From assembly GCA_013696695.1 (NCBI GenBank), contig JACCYD010001064.1, positions 1 to 9,236 of the forward strand: a stretch of DNA of 9,236 bases, read 5' to 3'. The position numbers were made by a program, and so were the translations under genes. Below the pieces are notes generated by a model. It had not been told where the DNA came from. It did no database searches and saw only the letters and a list, made by a program, of their open reading frames with translations. Below are positions 1-8,300 of the stretch, one piece after another; within the stretch, counting starts at the first letter, position 1, and each line of letters begins with the position of its first letter. The DNA comes from Deltaproteobacteria bacterium (GTDB lineage: Bacteria; Myxococcota_A; Polyangia; Haliangiales; Haliangiaceae).

Positions 1-1171
<1,171 letters not shown>

Positions 1172-1174
1172 CGC

Positions 1175-1180
1175 TACGAT
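1175..1180 (+). promoter_or_regulatory. Candidate -10 box for leaderless start of the secreted protein gene
   Basis: TACGAT lies seven bases before the ATG at 1188, and there is no Shine-Dalgarno sequence in the 16-base gap. A -10 element at that distance would put the transcript start at or next to the ATG, giving a leaderless mRNA. No convincing -35 box is present at 17 bases upstream. The gene could equally be read through from the preceding gene, so this is a weak call. Confidence 0.25.
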
Positions 1181-1187
1181 AAGACCC

Positions 1188-2075
1188 ATGAGGCTCATCG
1201 TTGTTGTCACCGCCGTGCTCGCGGCACAGGCAGGGCAGGTCCGCGCGGACGTGTTCGATGTCTGCAAGGGCGAGTCGAAGCGCATCGTCGCCGGCACCGG
1301 AAAGCTGTCGATCGCGCTCGTGCTCCCCGACGATTTTCCCGGGCGCACGACGCGCGAGGTGTTGTTCCCGATCGGAGTACGGCTCGCCACCGCCGAGAAG
1401 GCGAAGGTGATCCTGGTCTCTGATGTCGATCGCGCGGTGAAGCTCGTCGGCGCGAAACGCTGGGACGAGAAGAGCGACATGTGCGGGACCGCGCCCACGC
1501 TCAACGCGGTGCTCGGCCAGAAGCATCCGAACTTGTCGACGGCGCACGTCTCGATGGTCTGTCCAAAGACGGCGCCAACCGCGTGCGAGCTGATCGTCGA
1601 TCTCGAGCGGCATGGGGCGGCGAGCGCCGAGCGATGGATTCGCTACACGGCGCCGGTCACCGACGCCAAGTCCACCAAGGCGATCGCCGCCGCGGGAGCA
1701 AAGCTCGCGGCGAAGGGCGTGCCGCCCGATGCGCCGGCGAGCGGGCTGATGATCGACAAGCTGACGATCGGCAAGATCCGCGTGCGCAGTGATGTCGACG
1801 GCGCGCTCGAGGCGGATCGGATCATGGAAGCGACGCCGGCGATCGCCGCGTGCTCGATCCCGAATCGCAAGTCGCACGATGTTCGCGGCTACTGGGCGGA
1901 GTGGATGCTGTCGGCAAAGGGCACCGTCTACCAGGCGCTGGTCAAGCCGTTCGCGGGTCGCGATCCGAAGGACGACGCGGCCGCCGAGTGCATCAAGAAG
2001 GCGCTCGAGACGACGCAGTTGCCGTGCCCGCGTGATGCCAAGACGATCAAGGTAAAGACCGCGATCTGCCTTTGA
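1188..2075 (+). CDS. Secreted Cys-rich protein of unknown function
   Basis: I do not recognise a named family over the whole length. The 295-residue product starts with a Sec signal peptide: basic MR, hydrophobic core about 3-14, and likely cleavage after VRA at residue 20. The mature part has eight cysteines (26, 99, 125, 133, 222, 268, 280, 294), an even number that fits disulfide bonding in the periplasm or outside the cell. The last 80 residues (about 215-295) follow the outline of the C-terminal domain of the preceding protein: a Cys after a short helix, a GTVYQALV strand after AKG, then an Asp-rich turn and a Cys-containing helix (ECIKKAL). I infer a remote relative of the TonB-like/AgmX-type domain. 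The start at 1188 is the only one that gives the complete signal peptide. The gene follows the previous stop by 16 bases, and its own stop overlaps the next start, so the three genes may be cotranscribed. Confidence 0.75.
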   Translation: MRLIVVVTAVLAAQAGQVRADVFDVCKGESKRIVAGTGKLSIALVLPDDFPGRTTREVLFPIGVRLATAEKAKVILVSDVDRAVKLVGAKRWDEKSDMCGTAPTLNAVLGQKHPNLSTAHVSMVCPKTAPTACELIVDLERHGAASAERWIRYTAPVTDAKSTKAIAAAGAKLAAKGVPPDAPASGLMIDKLTIGKIRVRSDVDGALEADRIMEATPAIAACSIPNRKSHDVRGYWAEWMLSAKGTVYQALVKPFAGRDPKDDAAAECIKKALETTQLPCPRDAKTIKVKTAICL

Positions 2076-3022
2076 TGCAGGCGTTCGTGACCGGCGGCTC
2101 CGGGTTCGTCGGCAAGTTCTTGATCGTCGAGCTCGTCAAGCGCGGAGTCGAGGTCCGCGCACTGGCACGGAGCGACAAGGCCGACGCCGCCGTGCGTGCT
2201 GCCGGCGCAGAGCCTGTGCGCGGCGATCTCGACGACGTCGAGGCCGCGCGTGCCGCGATGGCCGGATGCGACGTCGTCTATCACGCCGCGGCATATACCT
2301 CCGAGCACGGCAAGCTCGCCGAGCACATGCGGCCCACCGTCGAGGGCACGCGCAACATGCTCGCCGCCGCGCGCGAGGCCAAGGTCAAACGGTTCGTGCA
2401 CGTCAGCACCGAGGCCGTGCTCGCCGATGGCAAGCCGATCGTTCGCGCCGACGAGACCGTGCCGTATCCCGCCAAGCCGGCGGGGCCGTATCCGATCACG
2501 AAGGGGCTCGCGGAGCGCGCCGTCCTCGAGGCCAAGGGCGATCTCGAGGTCGTGATCATTCGCCCGCGCTTCATCTGGGGCGCGGGTGACACCAGTCTGA
2601 CGCCGAAGCTGATCGAGTCCGTCAAGCGCGGCAAGTTTGCATGGATCGGCGGCGGCCGCTTCCTGACGTCGACGTGCCACATCGCGAATGTCGTCGAGGG
2701 CGCGCTGCTCGCCGCGGAGAAGGGCAAGTCCGGCGAGATCTATTTTCTCACCGACGGCGAGCCGGTCGAGTTTCGCGAGTTCCTCACCGCGCTGCTCGCC
2801 GCGAACGGCGTCGATGCAGGCACGCGCTCGGCACCGCGCTGGCTCGTCAAGACAGTCGCAGCGCTCACCAGCTGGATGACGGAGCCGCCGGTCACCAGGA
2901 CCGCGATCGCGCTCGTCGGGAACGAGGTCACCGTGGTCGATGCCAAGGCGCGGCGCGAGCTCGGCTACACCGGCAAGATGACGCGCGAGGCGGGGCTGGC
3001 AGAGATCCGCGCCGCTCGATGA
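2075..3022 (+). CDS. NAD(P)-dependent epimerase/dehydratase, extended SDR family
   Basis: The 315-residue protein is a cytosolic Rossmann-fold enzyme. Residues 6-13 (TGGSGFVG) form the TGxxGxxG dinucleotide-binding loop. Basic residues after the second strand (RALAR, 28-32) suggest NADP preference. The catalytic set is visible as Ser111/Thr112 (HVSTEA), Tyr139 and Lys143 (YPITK). RPRFIWG (163-169) and HIANVVEG (202-209) match conserved positions of extended SDRs of the 3-beta-hydroxysteroid dehydrogenase/isomerase-like and sugar epimerase group. Length is normal for the group. The substrate cannot be read from the sequence; sterol-like, sugar-nucleotide and dihydroflavonol-type substrates are all possible. 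I chose ATG 2075 rather than TTG 2072 because it overlaps the previous TGA as TGATG, a usual translational-coupling arrangement. The gene faces the minus-strand peptidase gene with 78 bases between them. Confidence 0.88.
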   Translation: MQAFVTGGSGFVGKFLIVELVKRGVEVRALARSDKADAAVRAAGAEPVRGDLDDVEAARAAMAGCDVVYHAAAYTSEHGKLAEHMRPTVEGTRNMLAAAREAKVKRFVHVSTEAVLADGKPIVRADETVPYPAKPAGPYPITKGLAERAVLEAKGDLEVVIIRPRFIWGAGDTSLTPKLIESVKRGKFAWIGGGRFLTSTCHIANVVEGALLAAEKGKSGEIYFLTDGEPVEFREFLTALLAANGVDAGTRSAPRWLVKTVAALTSWMTEPPVTRTAIALVGNEVTVVDAKARRELGYTGKMTREAGLAEIRAAR

Positions 3023-3087
3023 TCGAGGCGTATTACCTCGGCTGCCCGGGCTCAACTCGACGTCGGCGAGCTGCCGCCGTGGCCAGG

Positions 3088-3099
3088 TGGCGAGCGCCA
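3088..3099. terminator. Short hairpin between convergent genes (weak terminator candidate)
   Basis: TGGCGAGCGCCA forms a perfect 5-base-pair stem with a 2-base loop, just beyond the stop codon of the minus-strand peptidase gene. A second small hairpin (CGAGG/CCTCG, 3024-3040) follows the SDR stop. Neither is followed by a T-tract, so intrinsic termination is doubtful. Nothing else is visible in the 3023-3100 gap. Confidence 0.2.
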
Positions 3100-3100
3100 G

Positions 3101-3676
3101 CTAACGCTGTTGTGACGGTCGGTGGGCGCGGATGTATGCGGTCGGATCGAGATAGCCGGGTGGGGTCTCGTCGGCGTAGCCACCGCCGAGTGGTAGCGGG
3201 CGATCGCGCAGCTCGAAGTGGAGATGCGCCTTGTACCTGCCACCGGCGGTTCCGATCGTGCCGATTTGCTGGCCGCGTTTGATGATCGCGCCAGCAGATG
3301 TCTCGATGCGATCGAGATGCGCGTAGAGCGACTCGATGCCGCAGCCGTGAACGATCCGCACGATGTTTCCCCAGTCGTGACCGATGTCGACAGCTTCGAC
3401 GACGATGCCACTGGACGCGGCAAACACCGGATCGCCGAGGTCGGTGTCGTTGCCACCGTTCCCGTTCCAGTCGTTGCCGAGGTGGTCGTCGACGCGAAAC
3501 GGCCGCGCATCGTAGTAGCCGACGGCGTCGGGCGGACCGACGGGGAAGTCGAAGCCATCGCACGCGGGCAGATCGCGAGGCCACACTGGCGCGTCATCGC
3601 TCCAGAGATACGGATAGGCCAGCGCGCCAATGACGATCGCCCCGACGACGACGCCCGCGAACCCCAGCCACTTCAC
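3101..3676 (-). CDS. Membrane-anchored M23 (LytM-type) metallopeptidase
   Basis: The 191-residue protein is a predicted zinc peptidase acting on peptidoglycan cross-bridges or stem peptides in the periplasm. Residues 4-24 form an uncleaved-looking membrane anchor. The M23 domain spans about 60-185 and keeps all ligands: His65 and Asp69 (HLGND), His120 (YAHLD) and the HxH motif His151/His153 (KAHLHFE). It is therefore likely active, unlike degenerate LytM factors such as EnvC or NlpD. There is no LysM or coiled-coil part, so it is small for the family. The start is GTG at 3676, one base after the TGA of the upstream gene, with GGAAG a few bases before it. An in-frame extension to 3925 exists, but it runs antisense-free over the upstream gene in another frame and has Arg/Ser-rich nonsense composition. 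The gene is third in a compact operon with two lipoprotein genes. An insertion rich in Asn/Gly/Asp follows the first motif (residues 71-82). Confidence 0.88.
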   Translation of the reverse strand: MKWLGFAGVVVGAIVIGALAYPYLWSDDAPVWPRDLPACDGFDFPVGPPDAVGYYDARPFRVDDHLGNDWNGNGGNDTDLGDPVFAASSGIVVEAVDIGHDWGNIVRIVHGCGIESLYAHLDRIETSAGAIIKRGQQIGTIGTAGGRYKAHLHFELRDRPLPLGGGYADETPPGYLDPTAYIRAHRPSQQR

Positions 3677-3677
3677 G

Positions 3678-4517
3678 TCACTTCCACTTGGCCTTGCAGT
3701 CGTCGTAGCGCTTCGCGATGTCGCTCGAGCCGGCCAGGATCGCCTGCGCGGCGGCGGACTTTGGCGGGTGCTTGCGGTCGAGGTCGGCGCGCCACTTGAA
3801 CTGCGCGTCGCCGACCTTGGTCGAACATGCGGCATCGGTGCACGCGCACAGCTCGGTCGCGAAGTCGCGGTAACGCGCGATCGCAGCCTTGACCGTGATC
3901 TCTTCGGGTGACGGGGCGGGACCATCGCAACCCTTCGCGAGCGGATTGTTCATGCACTCCGCGCTGATCTTCACGCCCTTCACGCGCTCTGCCTTCGCGG
4001 CGGCGGCCTTCGCGGCAGCGACGCGCTCGGTCATCGAGGACTTCTCCTGCTGGAGCGCCTGAAGCTTCGCCTGGGCGGCTTCTCGATCTCGCTCGTTCTG
4101 GCTGTTCGCGATCGCATTGCGCGCGGCGTCATCGCGATCCGCCGTGATCTGCGTGTCGGCGGCCTGCCGATCGGCGTGCCGGCCGGCCGACGACGTCGCG
4201 TGCTCGACCGCGCGTGCAGCGTCTTGCTTCGGCAGCGTCCACGCCACCGAGGCATCGACGCGTGACTTGATGCCGGCCTCGAGCGACCACCGCGCGTTGT
4301 TGTGCAGCAGCTCGATCACGACCGATGAATCCGGCGCGGTCTCGATGACCTCGTCGGCGCGAACAACATTACCGACGGCGAGCATGCGGGTCGCGGCCTC
4401 TCGCGTCGCCGTCACCTTGCCCGTCAGCTCGATGACCTTGCCGGCATCGCCAGCTGGCGCCGGTTTCGGATCGCTTCCGCAGGCGACCACGATCAAGATG
4501 ATCAGGGCGCGCATCAT
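3678..4517 (-). CDS. FecR-like lipoprotein with coiled coil and C-terminal Cys cluster
   Basis: The 279-residue product starts with a short lipoprotein signal (MMRALIILIVVAC; acylated Cys13, lipobox VVAC). Residues 26-95 resemble a FecR domain: a GKVxxxxG strand, LAVGNVV, a DEVIET step and a hydrophobic strand SVVIEL. Residues about 98-180 are rich in Ala, Glu, Arg and Gln and likely form a helical coiled coil. The C-terminal third has cysteines 188, 197, 224, 226, 231 and 274, including a CACTDAAC motif followed by an FKW/helical segment. FecR domains occur in sigma regulators but also in many surface and peptidoglycan-linked proteins. No sigma factor is present here, so a structural or ligand-binding envelope role seems more likely. 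The start overlaps the upstream stop by four bases (ATGA), and the downstream peptidase gene follows after one base, so the three are almost surely cotranscribed. Confidence 0.8.
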   Translation of the reverse strand: MMRALIILIVVACGSDPKPAPAGDAGKVIELTGKVTATREAATRMLAVGNVVRADEVIETAPDSSVVIELLHNNARWSLEAGIKSRVDASVAWTLPKQDAARAVEHATSSAGRHADRQAADTQITADRDDAARNAIANSQNERDREAAQAKLQALQQEKSSMTERVAAAKAAAAKAERVKGVKISAECMNNPLAKGCDGPAPSPEEITVKAAIARYRDFATELCACTDAACSTKVGDAQFKWRADLDRKHPPKSAAAQAILAGSSDIAKRYDDCKAKWK

Positions 4518-4810
4518 CCCTTGTAGTTCTTGATCCGGACGATCGCGACCACCAGGTCGATCGCGAGGATCGGCAGTGCGTAGAACAGGAAGACGTCCTT
4601 GAAGCCTTCTTGCCAGGCGTCGAACGTCGACGTGTCCTGCGTCGCGGAATGGATGCCCGCGCCGGCGGTCGCCAACAGCAAATCGCCGGTACCGCCGATC
4701 ATCACCACGGCGAATGGCGAGTCGTGCTGACCGGGATGCTTGACCATCTTGTTGAACGTCAAGTTCATGCAGCCCGTGGCGAGTGTCGCCACGAGGGCTA
4801 GGCGGAGCAT
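4514..4810 (-). CDS. Small predicted lipoprotein with two membrane segments
   Basis: I do not recognise a family. The 98-residue product begins with a signal peptide ending in a lipobox-like ATGC, giving Cys14 as the likely acylated residue. The lipobox is imperfect (Ala at -3). Two hydrophobic stretches follow: about 33-55, rich in Gly/Ala, and 73-92, ending in a basic tail (RIKNYKG). A lipoprotein with two further membrane segments is unusual. Similar short proteins in myxobacteria are simply called hypothetical. It is the first gene of the operon that continues with the FecR-like lipoprotein and the M23 peptidase. ATG 4810 is the most upstream start in frame. No Shine-Dalgarno sequence precedes it. 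Confidence 0.72.
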   Translation of the reverse strand: MLRLALVATLATGCMNLTFNKMVKHPGQHDSPFAVVMIGGTGDLLLATAGAGIHSATQDTSTFDAWQEGFKDVFLFYALPILAIDLVVAIVRIKNYKG

Positions 4811-4816
4811 CGGGTC

Positions 4817-4822
4817 ATTGTG
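4817..4822 (-). promoter_or_regulatory. Candidate -10 box for the lipoprotein-peptidase operon
   Basis: On the minus strand CACAAT lies six bases before the ATG at 4810, and no Shine-Dalgarno sequence is present. At 17 bases further upstream CTGATC (4840-4845) is a poor -35 match (three of six). If used, transcription would start at about the ATG, a leaderless start like the one proposed before 1188. Confidence 0.25.
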
Positions 4823-4851
4823 ACACGAGGCCAGAAAAGGATCAGCGAGGT

Positions 4852-4885
4852 GGGTGTGGCCCGGGGCCCATTCCGAACCACACCC
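4852..4885 (-). terminator. 8-base-pair inverted repeat downstream of the double-glycine peptide gene
   Basis: GGGTGTGG (4852-4859) and CCACACCC (4878-4885) form a perfect 8-base-pair stem around an 18-base loop that itself contains CCCGGGGCCC. It lies 51 bases past the stop of the peptide gene and 42 bases upstream of the lipoprotein operon start. On the minus strand a T-rich stretch (CCTTTTCT) occurs only about 11-18 bases after the stem, so it is an imperfect terminator. It could instead be an operator of the lipoprotein operon. Confidence 0.35.
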
Positions 4886-4935
4886 TCGATCGAGTCACCA
4901 CATCTCGATCGTTCTCGCCGAAGACGTTTGGTCGC

Positions 4936-5163
4936 CTAGTAGACGACAGTCGCGCCCGGCGTGGACACGACCGACTGCTGCCGGCGGTTGTTGAGCGCCA
5001 ACATCATCACGGGGAGCAACAGTGAGTTGCTGCCTGCGTTGTTGGCGTTGTTGCACTTGAGGTCGTTGAGCGAGCTCGTGATGCCGGCCAGCGAGGTCGA
5101 GACCGTCGAGCTGAGCGCCCCGCCGGTCACGGTTGCGAGAGTATCGATATCGATGTCTTGCAT
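4936..5163 (-). CDS. Double-glycine leader peptide; putative bacteriocin/RiPP-like precursor
   Basis: The 75-residue product opens with MQDIDIDTLATVTGG. Relative to a cut after Gly15, the hydrophobic residues sit at -4 (Val12), -7 (Leu9) and -12 (Ile4), the pattern read by C39 peptidase domains of bacteriocin exporters; Gly-Gly is at -2/-1. The 60-residue core is rich in Ser, Thr and Asn, has a single Cys (37), a hydrophobic run LLLPVMMLAL (48-57), a basic pair Arg60-Arg61 and ends VVY. The coding evidence is the leader pattern and a strong Shine-Dalgarno sequence six bases before the ATG. GC is about 62% by hand count, apparently lower than that of the surrounding genes. It sits alone between the TamB-type gene and the lipoprotein operon. 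No C39/ABC exporter, HlyD-type adaptor, immunity or modification gene is in the window, so it would rely on machinery elsewhere. Whether it is antimicrobial, a signal or something else is open. Confidence 0.72.
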   Translation of the reverse strand: MQDIDIDTLATVTGGALSSTVSTSLAGITSSLNDLKCNNANNAGSNSLLLPVMMLALNNRRQQSVVSTPGATVVY

Positions 5164-5169
5164 ACTGTG

Positions 5170-5177
5170 TCCTTCCT
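5170..5177 (-). promoter_or_regulatory. Strong ribosome binding site of the double-glycine peptide gene
   Basis: AGGAAGGA on the minus strand lies six bases before the ATG at 5163. It is the best Shine-Dalgarno match before any gene start in the window. It fixes the start of the short gene so that the leader begins with MQDID. Confidence 0.75.
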
Positions 5178-5224
5178 GATGAGGACAGAGTGCAGCGGCC
5201 GTGCCGGTCGATCGCGCCTGAAGG

Positions 5225-5249
5225 TTCGCGTAGTTCGCCGCTTCGCCGC
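5225..5249. repeat. Three TTCGC repeats in the presumed peptide promoter region
   Basis: TTCGC occurs at 5225, 5234 and 5242. The last two are part of a perfect tandem 8-base repeat, TTCGCCGC TTCGCCGC (5234-5249). The spacing of 9 and 8 bases is close to one helical turn. The block lies about 60-85 bases upstream of the peptide start, where regulator sites are expected. It could be chance in GC-rich DNA. Confidence 0.3.
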
Positions 5250-5258
5250 GTAACCCGA

Positions 5259-5280
5259 GCGCGGCACTCCGAGTCCGCGC
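5259..5280 (-). terminator. GC-rich stem-loop after the TamB-type gene
   Basis: GCGCGG (5259-5264) pairs with CCGCGC (5275-5280). Inside it ACT pairs with AGT around a 3-base loop, leaving one bulged base. The hairpin begins 36 bases past the TamB-type stop. No T-tract follows on the minus strand, so it may slow or protect the transcript end rather than act as an intrinsic terminator. The rest of 5164-5316 shows no clear -35/-10 pair for the peptide gene. Confidence 0.35.
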
Positions 5281-5316
5281 GGTGACGACCAGACGAGTCG
5301 CCCACGGCCGGGGTGC

Positions 5317-8300
5317 CTACTCCTTGCTGGACCACTCGACGAACACGCCGACGCCACCGCCGAGCCGGTCGCCGGCACGGACGCCGACGCCCACCGCGGC
5401 GCGGTCGTTGTTGATCAGCATGCGGTCGTACTGGAGCTCGGCGTTGCTGCGGCCCGGGGTGTTCGGGCGGACGACGGCTTTGACGCGCGACTTCTGATCG
5501 CGGGAGTACTTCTCGGCTTCCAGGTTCGCGATCTGGCCGTACGAGCTCGCGTAGGGGTCGGCCCACGCGTTGATCCGATCGAGGAACAGCAGGTGCGGCA
5601 GGTTCGACGCCATGAACGTCAGCATGAACAGCTGGTCGCCGCGCGGCGCCTGGACGAGCGACGAGGTCGGCAGACCAGGACGGGCGACGCTGGTCGGGCG
5701 GCCGGCGTTGTACATCGCCATCACTTCGAACATCGCCGCGTTCGCGGAGCCCGATAGTGAGGTCTTGGGTTTCGAGGGCGAGCCGTTGAACGTGACGCGC
5801 GCGCCGCCGGCGGAGCGCTTGAGGTCGCGCATCGCGACGTCGGGCAGCTTGCGCTCGAACGTCAGCGCCAGGAAGCCCTGCGGATGCTGCTCCGAGAACG
5901 TCAGCGAGCCTTCCGTCAGCGCGTGGTCGCGGCCGAACAGGTTCAGCTTGCCGCGGTCCATCGTCAGCTTGCCGCGGGTGACGATGCCGCTGTCGCGGAT
6001 CGCGACGGTGATGTCGCCGCGCGCCATCACGTCCATCGGGGTCTGATCGAGGCGGATCGCCTTCGGGATGTGAATGCGGATGTCCATCGCGCGACGCTTC
6101 TTTGCGGCCGTCGGAACTGCCGCGACGGCGAGCCGGCCGAGCTTGGTGTTCTGATCGACGACGATGATGTCGCCGGAGACCGAGGCCTTCTCGACATAGT
6201 GACCGCGCTCGAGGCGATCGGGCGACCGCAGCGAGAGGGCGTGGACCGTCGCGTCGATGCCGATGACCGGAGACGCGAGATCGACGGCGACACCGATGTC
6301 GAACGTCGCGGTCGCGCGCGGGGCATCGGCCATGCCGAACTTGTCGCCGCCGAACACCAGCCAGTCGCGGGCGGTCAGCGAGAGCTCGACCTTCTTCGCC
6401 TTCAGCTTGTCGAGCGTGACGAGACCCGACACCGAGAGCTTGCGGTCGCGTTTCTCGAGATCGGTCTCGTGGAGCGACAGCGACTTGATCCGGAGGCCCG
6501 CGGGCTCGGCGACGACGGCGAGACCGATGTCGCGGTAGCGGCGGTTCGTCGACGGCAGCTTCAGCGAGCCGCCGGTGAGGTCGAGCGAACCGGTGATCGC
6601 GGCAAGGTCGACTTGCATGCCGGAATCCGTCTTCGCGAGGACGATGTTGCCGTCCATGTTCCAGTGCAGCGAGCCCGGCTCGTTCGCGCCGATCTTGCCG
6701 GCGAGCAACGCGGGGAGCAGCGGCAGCAGCGGCGTCTTCGCCGAGCGCGCGCGGGTCTTGATCGAGATCCGGTCGGCCTTCGAGCGATCGATGTCGGCGA
6801 AGATGACGAGCGCGTTGCCGTGGTTGATCGTCGCCGACAGGTTCAGCGGCGTGCCCGTCGCCGAGATCTTGGTCTCGCCGAACGTGCCGGCCGCGTTCTT
6901 GTAGCCGCGCCAGTGGATCGCGGCGTCGATCGCCGGGGTCTTCGCCGGGCCGCGCGCCGTGATCCGACCGCCGATGGTGCCGCCGAGGTCGGCGAGGCGA
7001 GCACGGATGGCGCCGAGGCTCGCGAGCGGGCGCTCGGGGATGTCGATCACGGTGTCGATCGAGAGACCGGCGCGGAGGCCGGCGCGGTCAAGTTGCTTGC
7101 CGTTCCACACGAACGGCATGGCGATCGAGCCGGAGATCGCCGCGAGCGGGCTCTGGTTCGCCAGGGCGATCGAGCCGGTGGTGCCGACGACGAGGCCGCC
7201 GGCGGTGGGGCGGAGCGTCGCGCGCAGAGCGATCTTCTGCTTGCCGGGCACGTTCTTCAGAACAGCTGCGTTCGCGGTGATCGCGATCGAGCCGGTGGGC
7301 TGCGCGGGCGAGCCAGCGATGTCGGCGTGGATCGCGATGTCACCGGCGGGCAGCGTCTTGCCGAGCAGGGCGGCGAGCTCCGAGAGCTGGCGGTTCGCGA
7401 CGTCGGCGGTGACGCGCCACGTGCCGCGCGGCTGGAACCCCTGCGCGTCGAGCGGCAGCTTGGCGTCGAGCGCCGCGAGCAGCGAACGATTACCGGAGTG
7501 GCGAACCTCGACGTGCGCGGTGGCCGAGGTCAGGTCGGCCGCGCCCTTCGCGGTGATCGAGAGCGGTTTGTTGCGAAGGCCGACCGCGAAGCCGAAGTCG
7601 ACGTGGCGATCGGTCGGCGTCTTGGTGAGCGCGATCGTGCCGTTCAGCGTGCCTGTGGCTTTGACCGGCCGACCTGCGAGGTGCGCGAGGCTCGCGAGGT
7701 CGAGCTTCGACAGCTCGACCTTCGTCGTCGCGACGCGGAGCTTCTTGTTGTCGAGCGTCGCGGTGCCCGCGAGGGCGACGAAGCCGCCGGCGATGCCGAT
7801 CCTCGTCGGCGCCAGCTCGGCCACCAGCTCGCCATCGAGCTTGCCCGCCGCGGTCAGCTGCAGATCGACCCGGCCGATCGCGGGGACCTTCGCCGGGATC
7901 GCGATGCCGGCGGCCGCGAGGACCTTCATCGCCTTCGCCGGGCTACCGCTGATCGAGATCCGACCGGCGAGCGTCTTGTCGGCGGCGACGTCGGCCGACG
8001 CTGCGATCTCGAATTCGACGCCGCGAGCGTTCAACCGCTCGAGCTTGTACGCGCCGTGCTTCGCGCTCGCCTTCGCGGTCAGACCATCGAGTGCGATCTG
8101 TCCGACCTTGGTCGGGCCGACGACGATCTCGATCGCGGTGTCGAGGTCGAGCGGCGAGATGCCGGCCCCCTTGATGTCGATGCGGAGGTCGGTCTCGACG
8201 GCGAGCTTCGCCTTGCGGGTGACGTCGCCGCTGCGGCCCTTGCCGACGATCGCGAGGTCGTAGCTCGGGCCCTGCTTGCCAGGAGAAGACGAGATGTCTG

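Noticed and set aside
2072..2074. TTG start for the SDR
   Set aside because: The ATG at 2075 is one codon later, overlaps the previous stop in the common TGATG form and gives the normal short lead into the TGxxGxxG loop.
1928..3055. Minus-strand frame of 375 codons opposite the SDR gene
   Set aside because: No motif, while the plus strand shows the full set of SDR motifs.
3677..3925. N-terminal extension of the M23 peptidase to an upstream start
   Set aside because: The extension overlaps the FecR-like gene in another frame and is Arg/Ser/Pro-rich noise. The GTG at 3676 gives a clean membrane anchor and one-base spacing.
4783..5025. 80-codon plus-strand frame across the gap at 4811-4935
   Set aside because: It overlaps two minus-strand genes, has no ribosome binding site and a low-complexity Arg/Gly/His composition.
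5143..5154. 12-base palindrome ATCGATATCGAT
   Set aside because: It lies inside the codons for the Asp-Ile-Asp-Ile-Asp leader, so the symmetry is explained by the repeated codons.
4961..5179. 72-codon plus-strand frame opposite the double-glycine peptide
   Set aside because: It starts at GTG without a Shine-Dalgarno sequence. The minus-strand frame has both a strong binding site and a leader pattern.
6959..8263. Open frame of 434 codons on the plus strand
   Set aside because: Another antisense shadow inside the TamB-type gene, Ser/Arg/Ala-rich without any recognisable domain.
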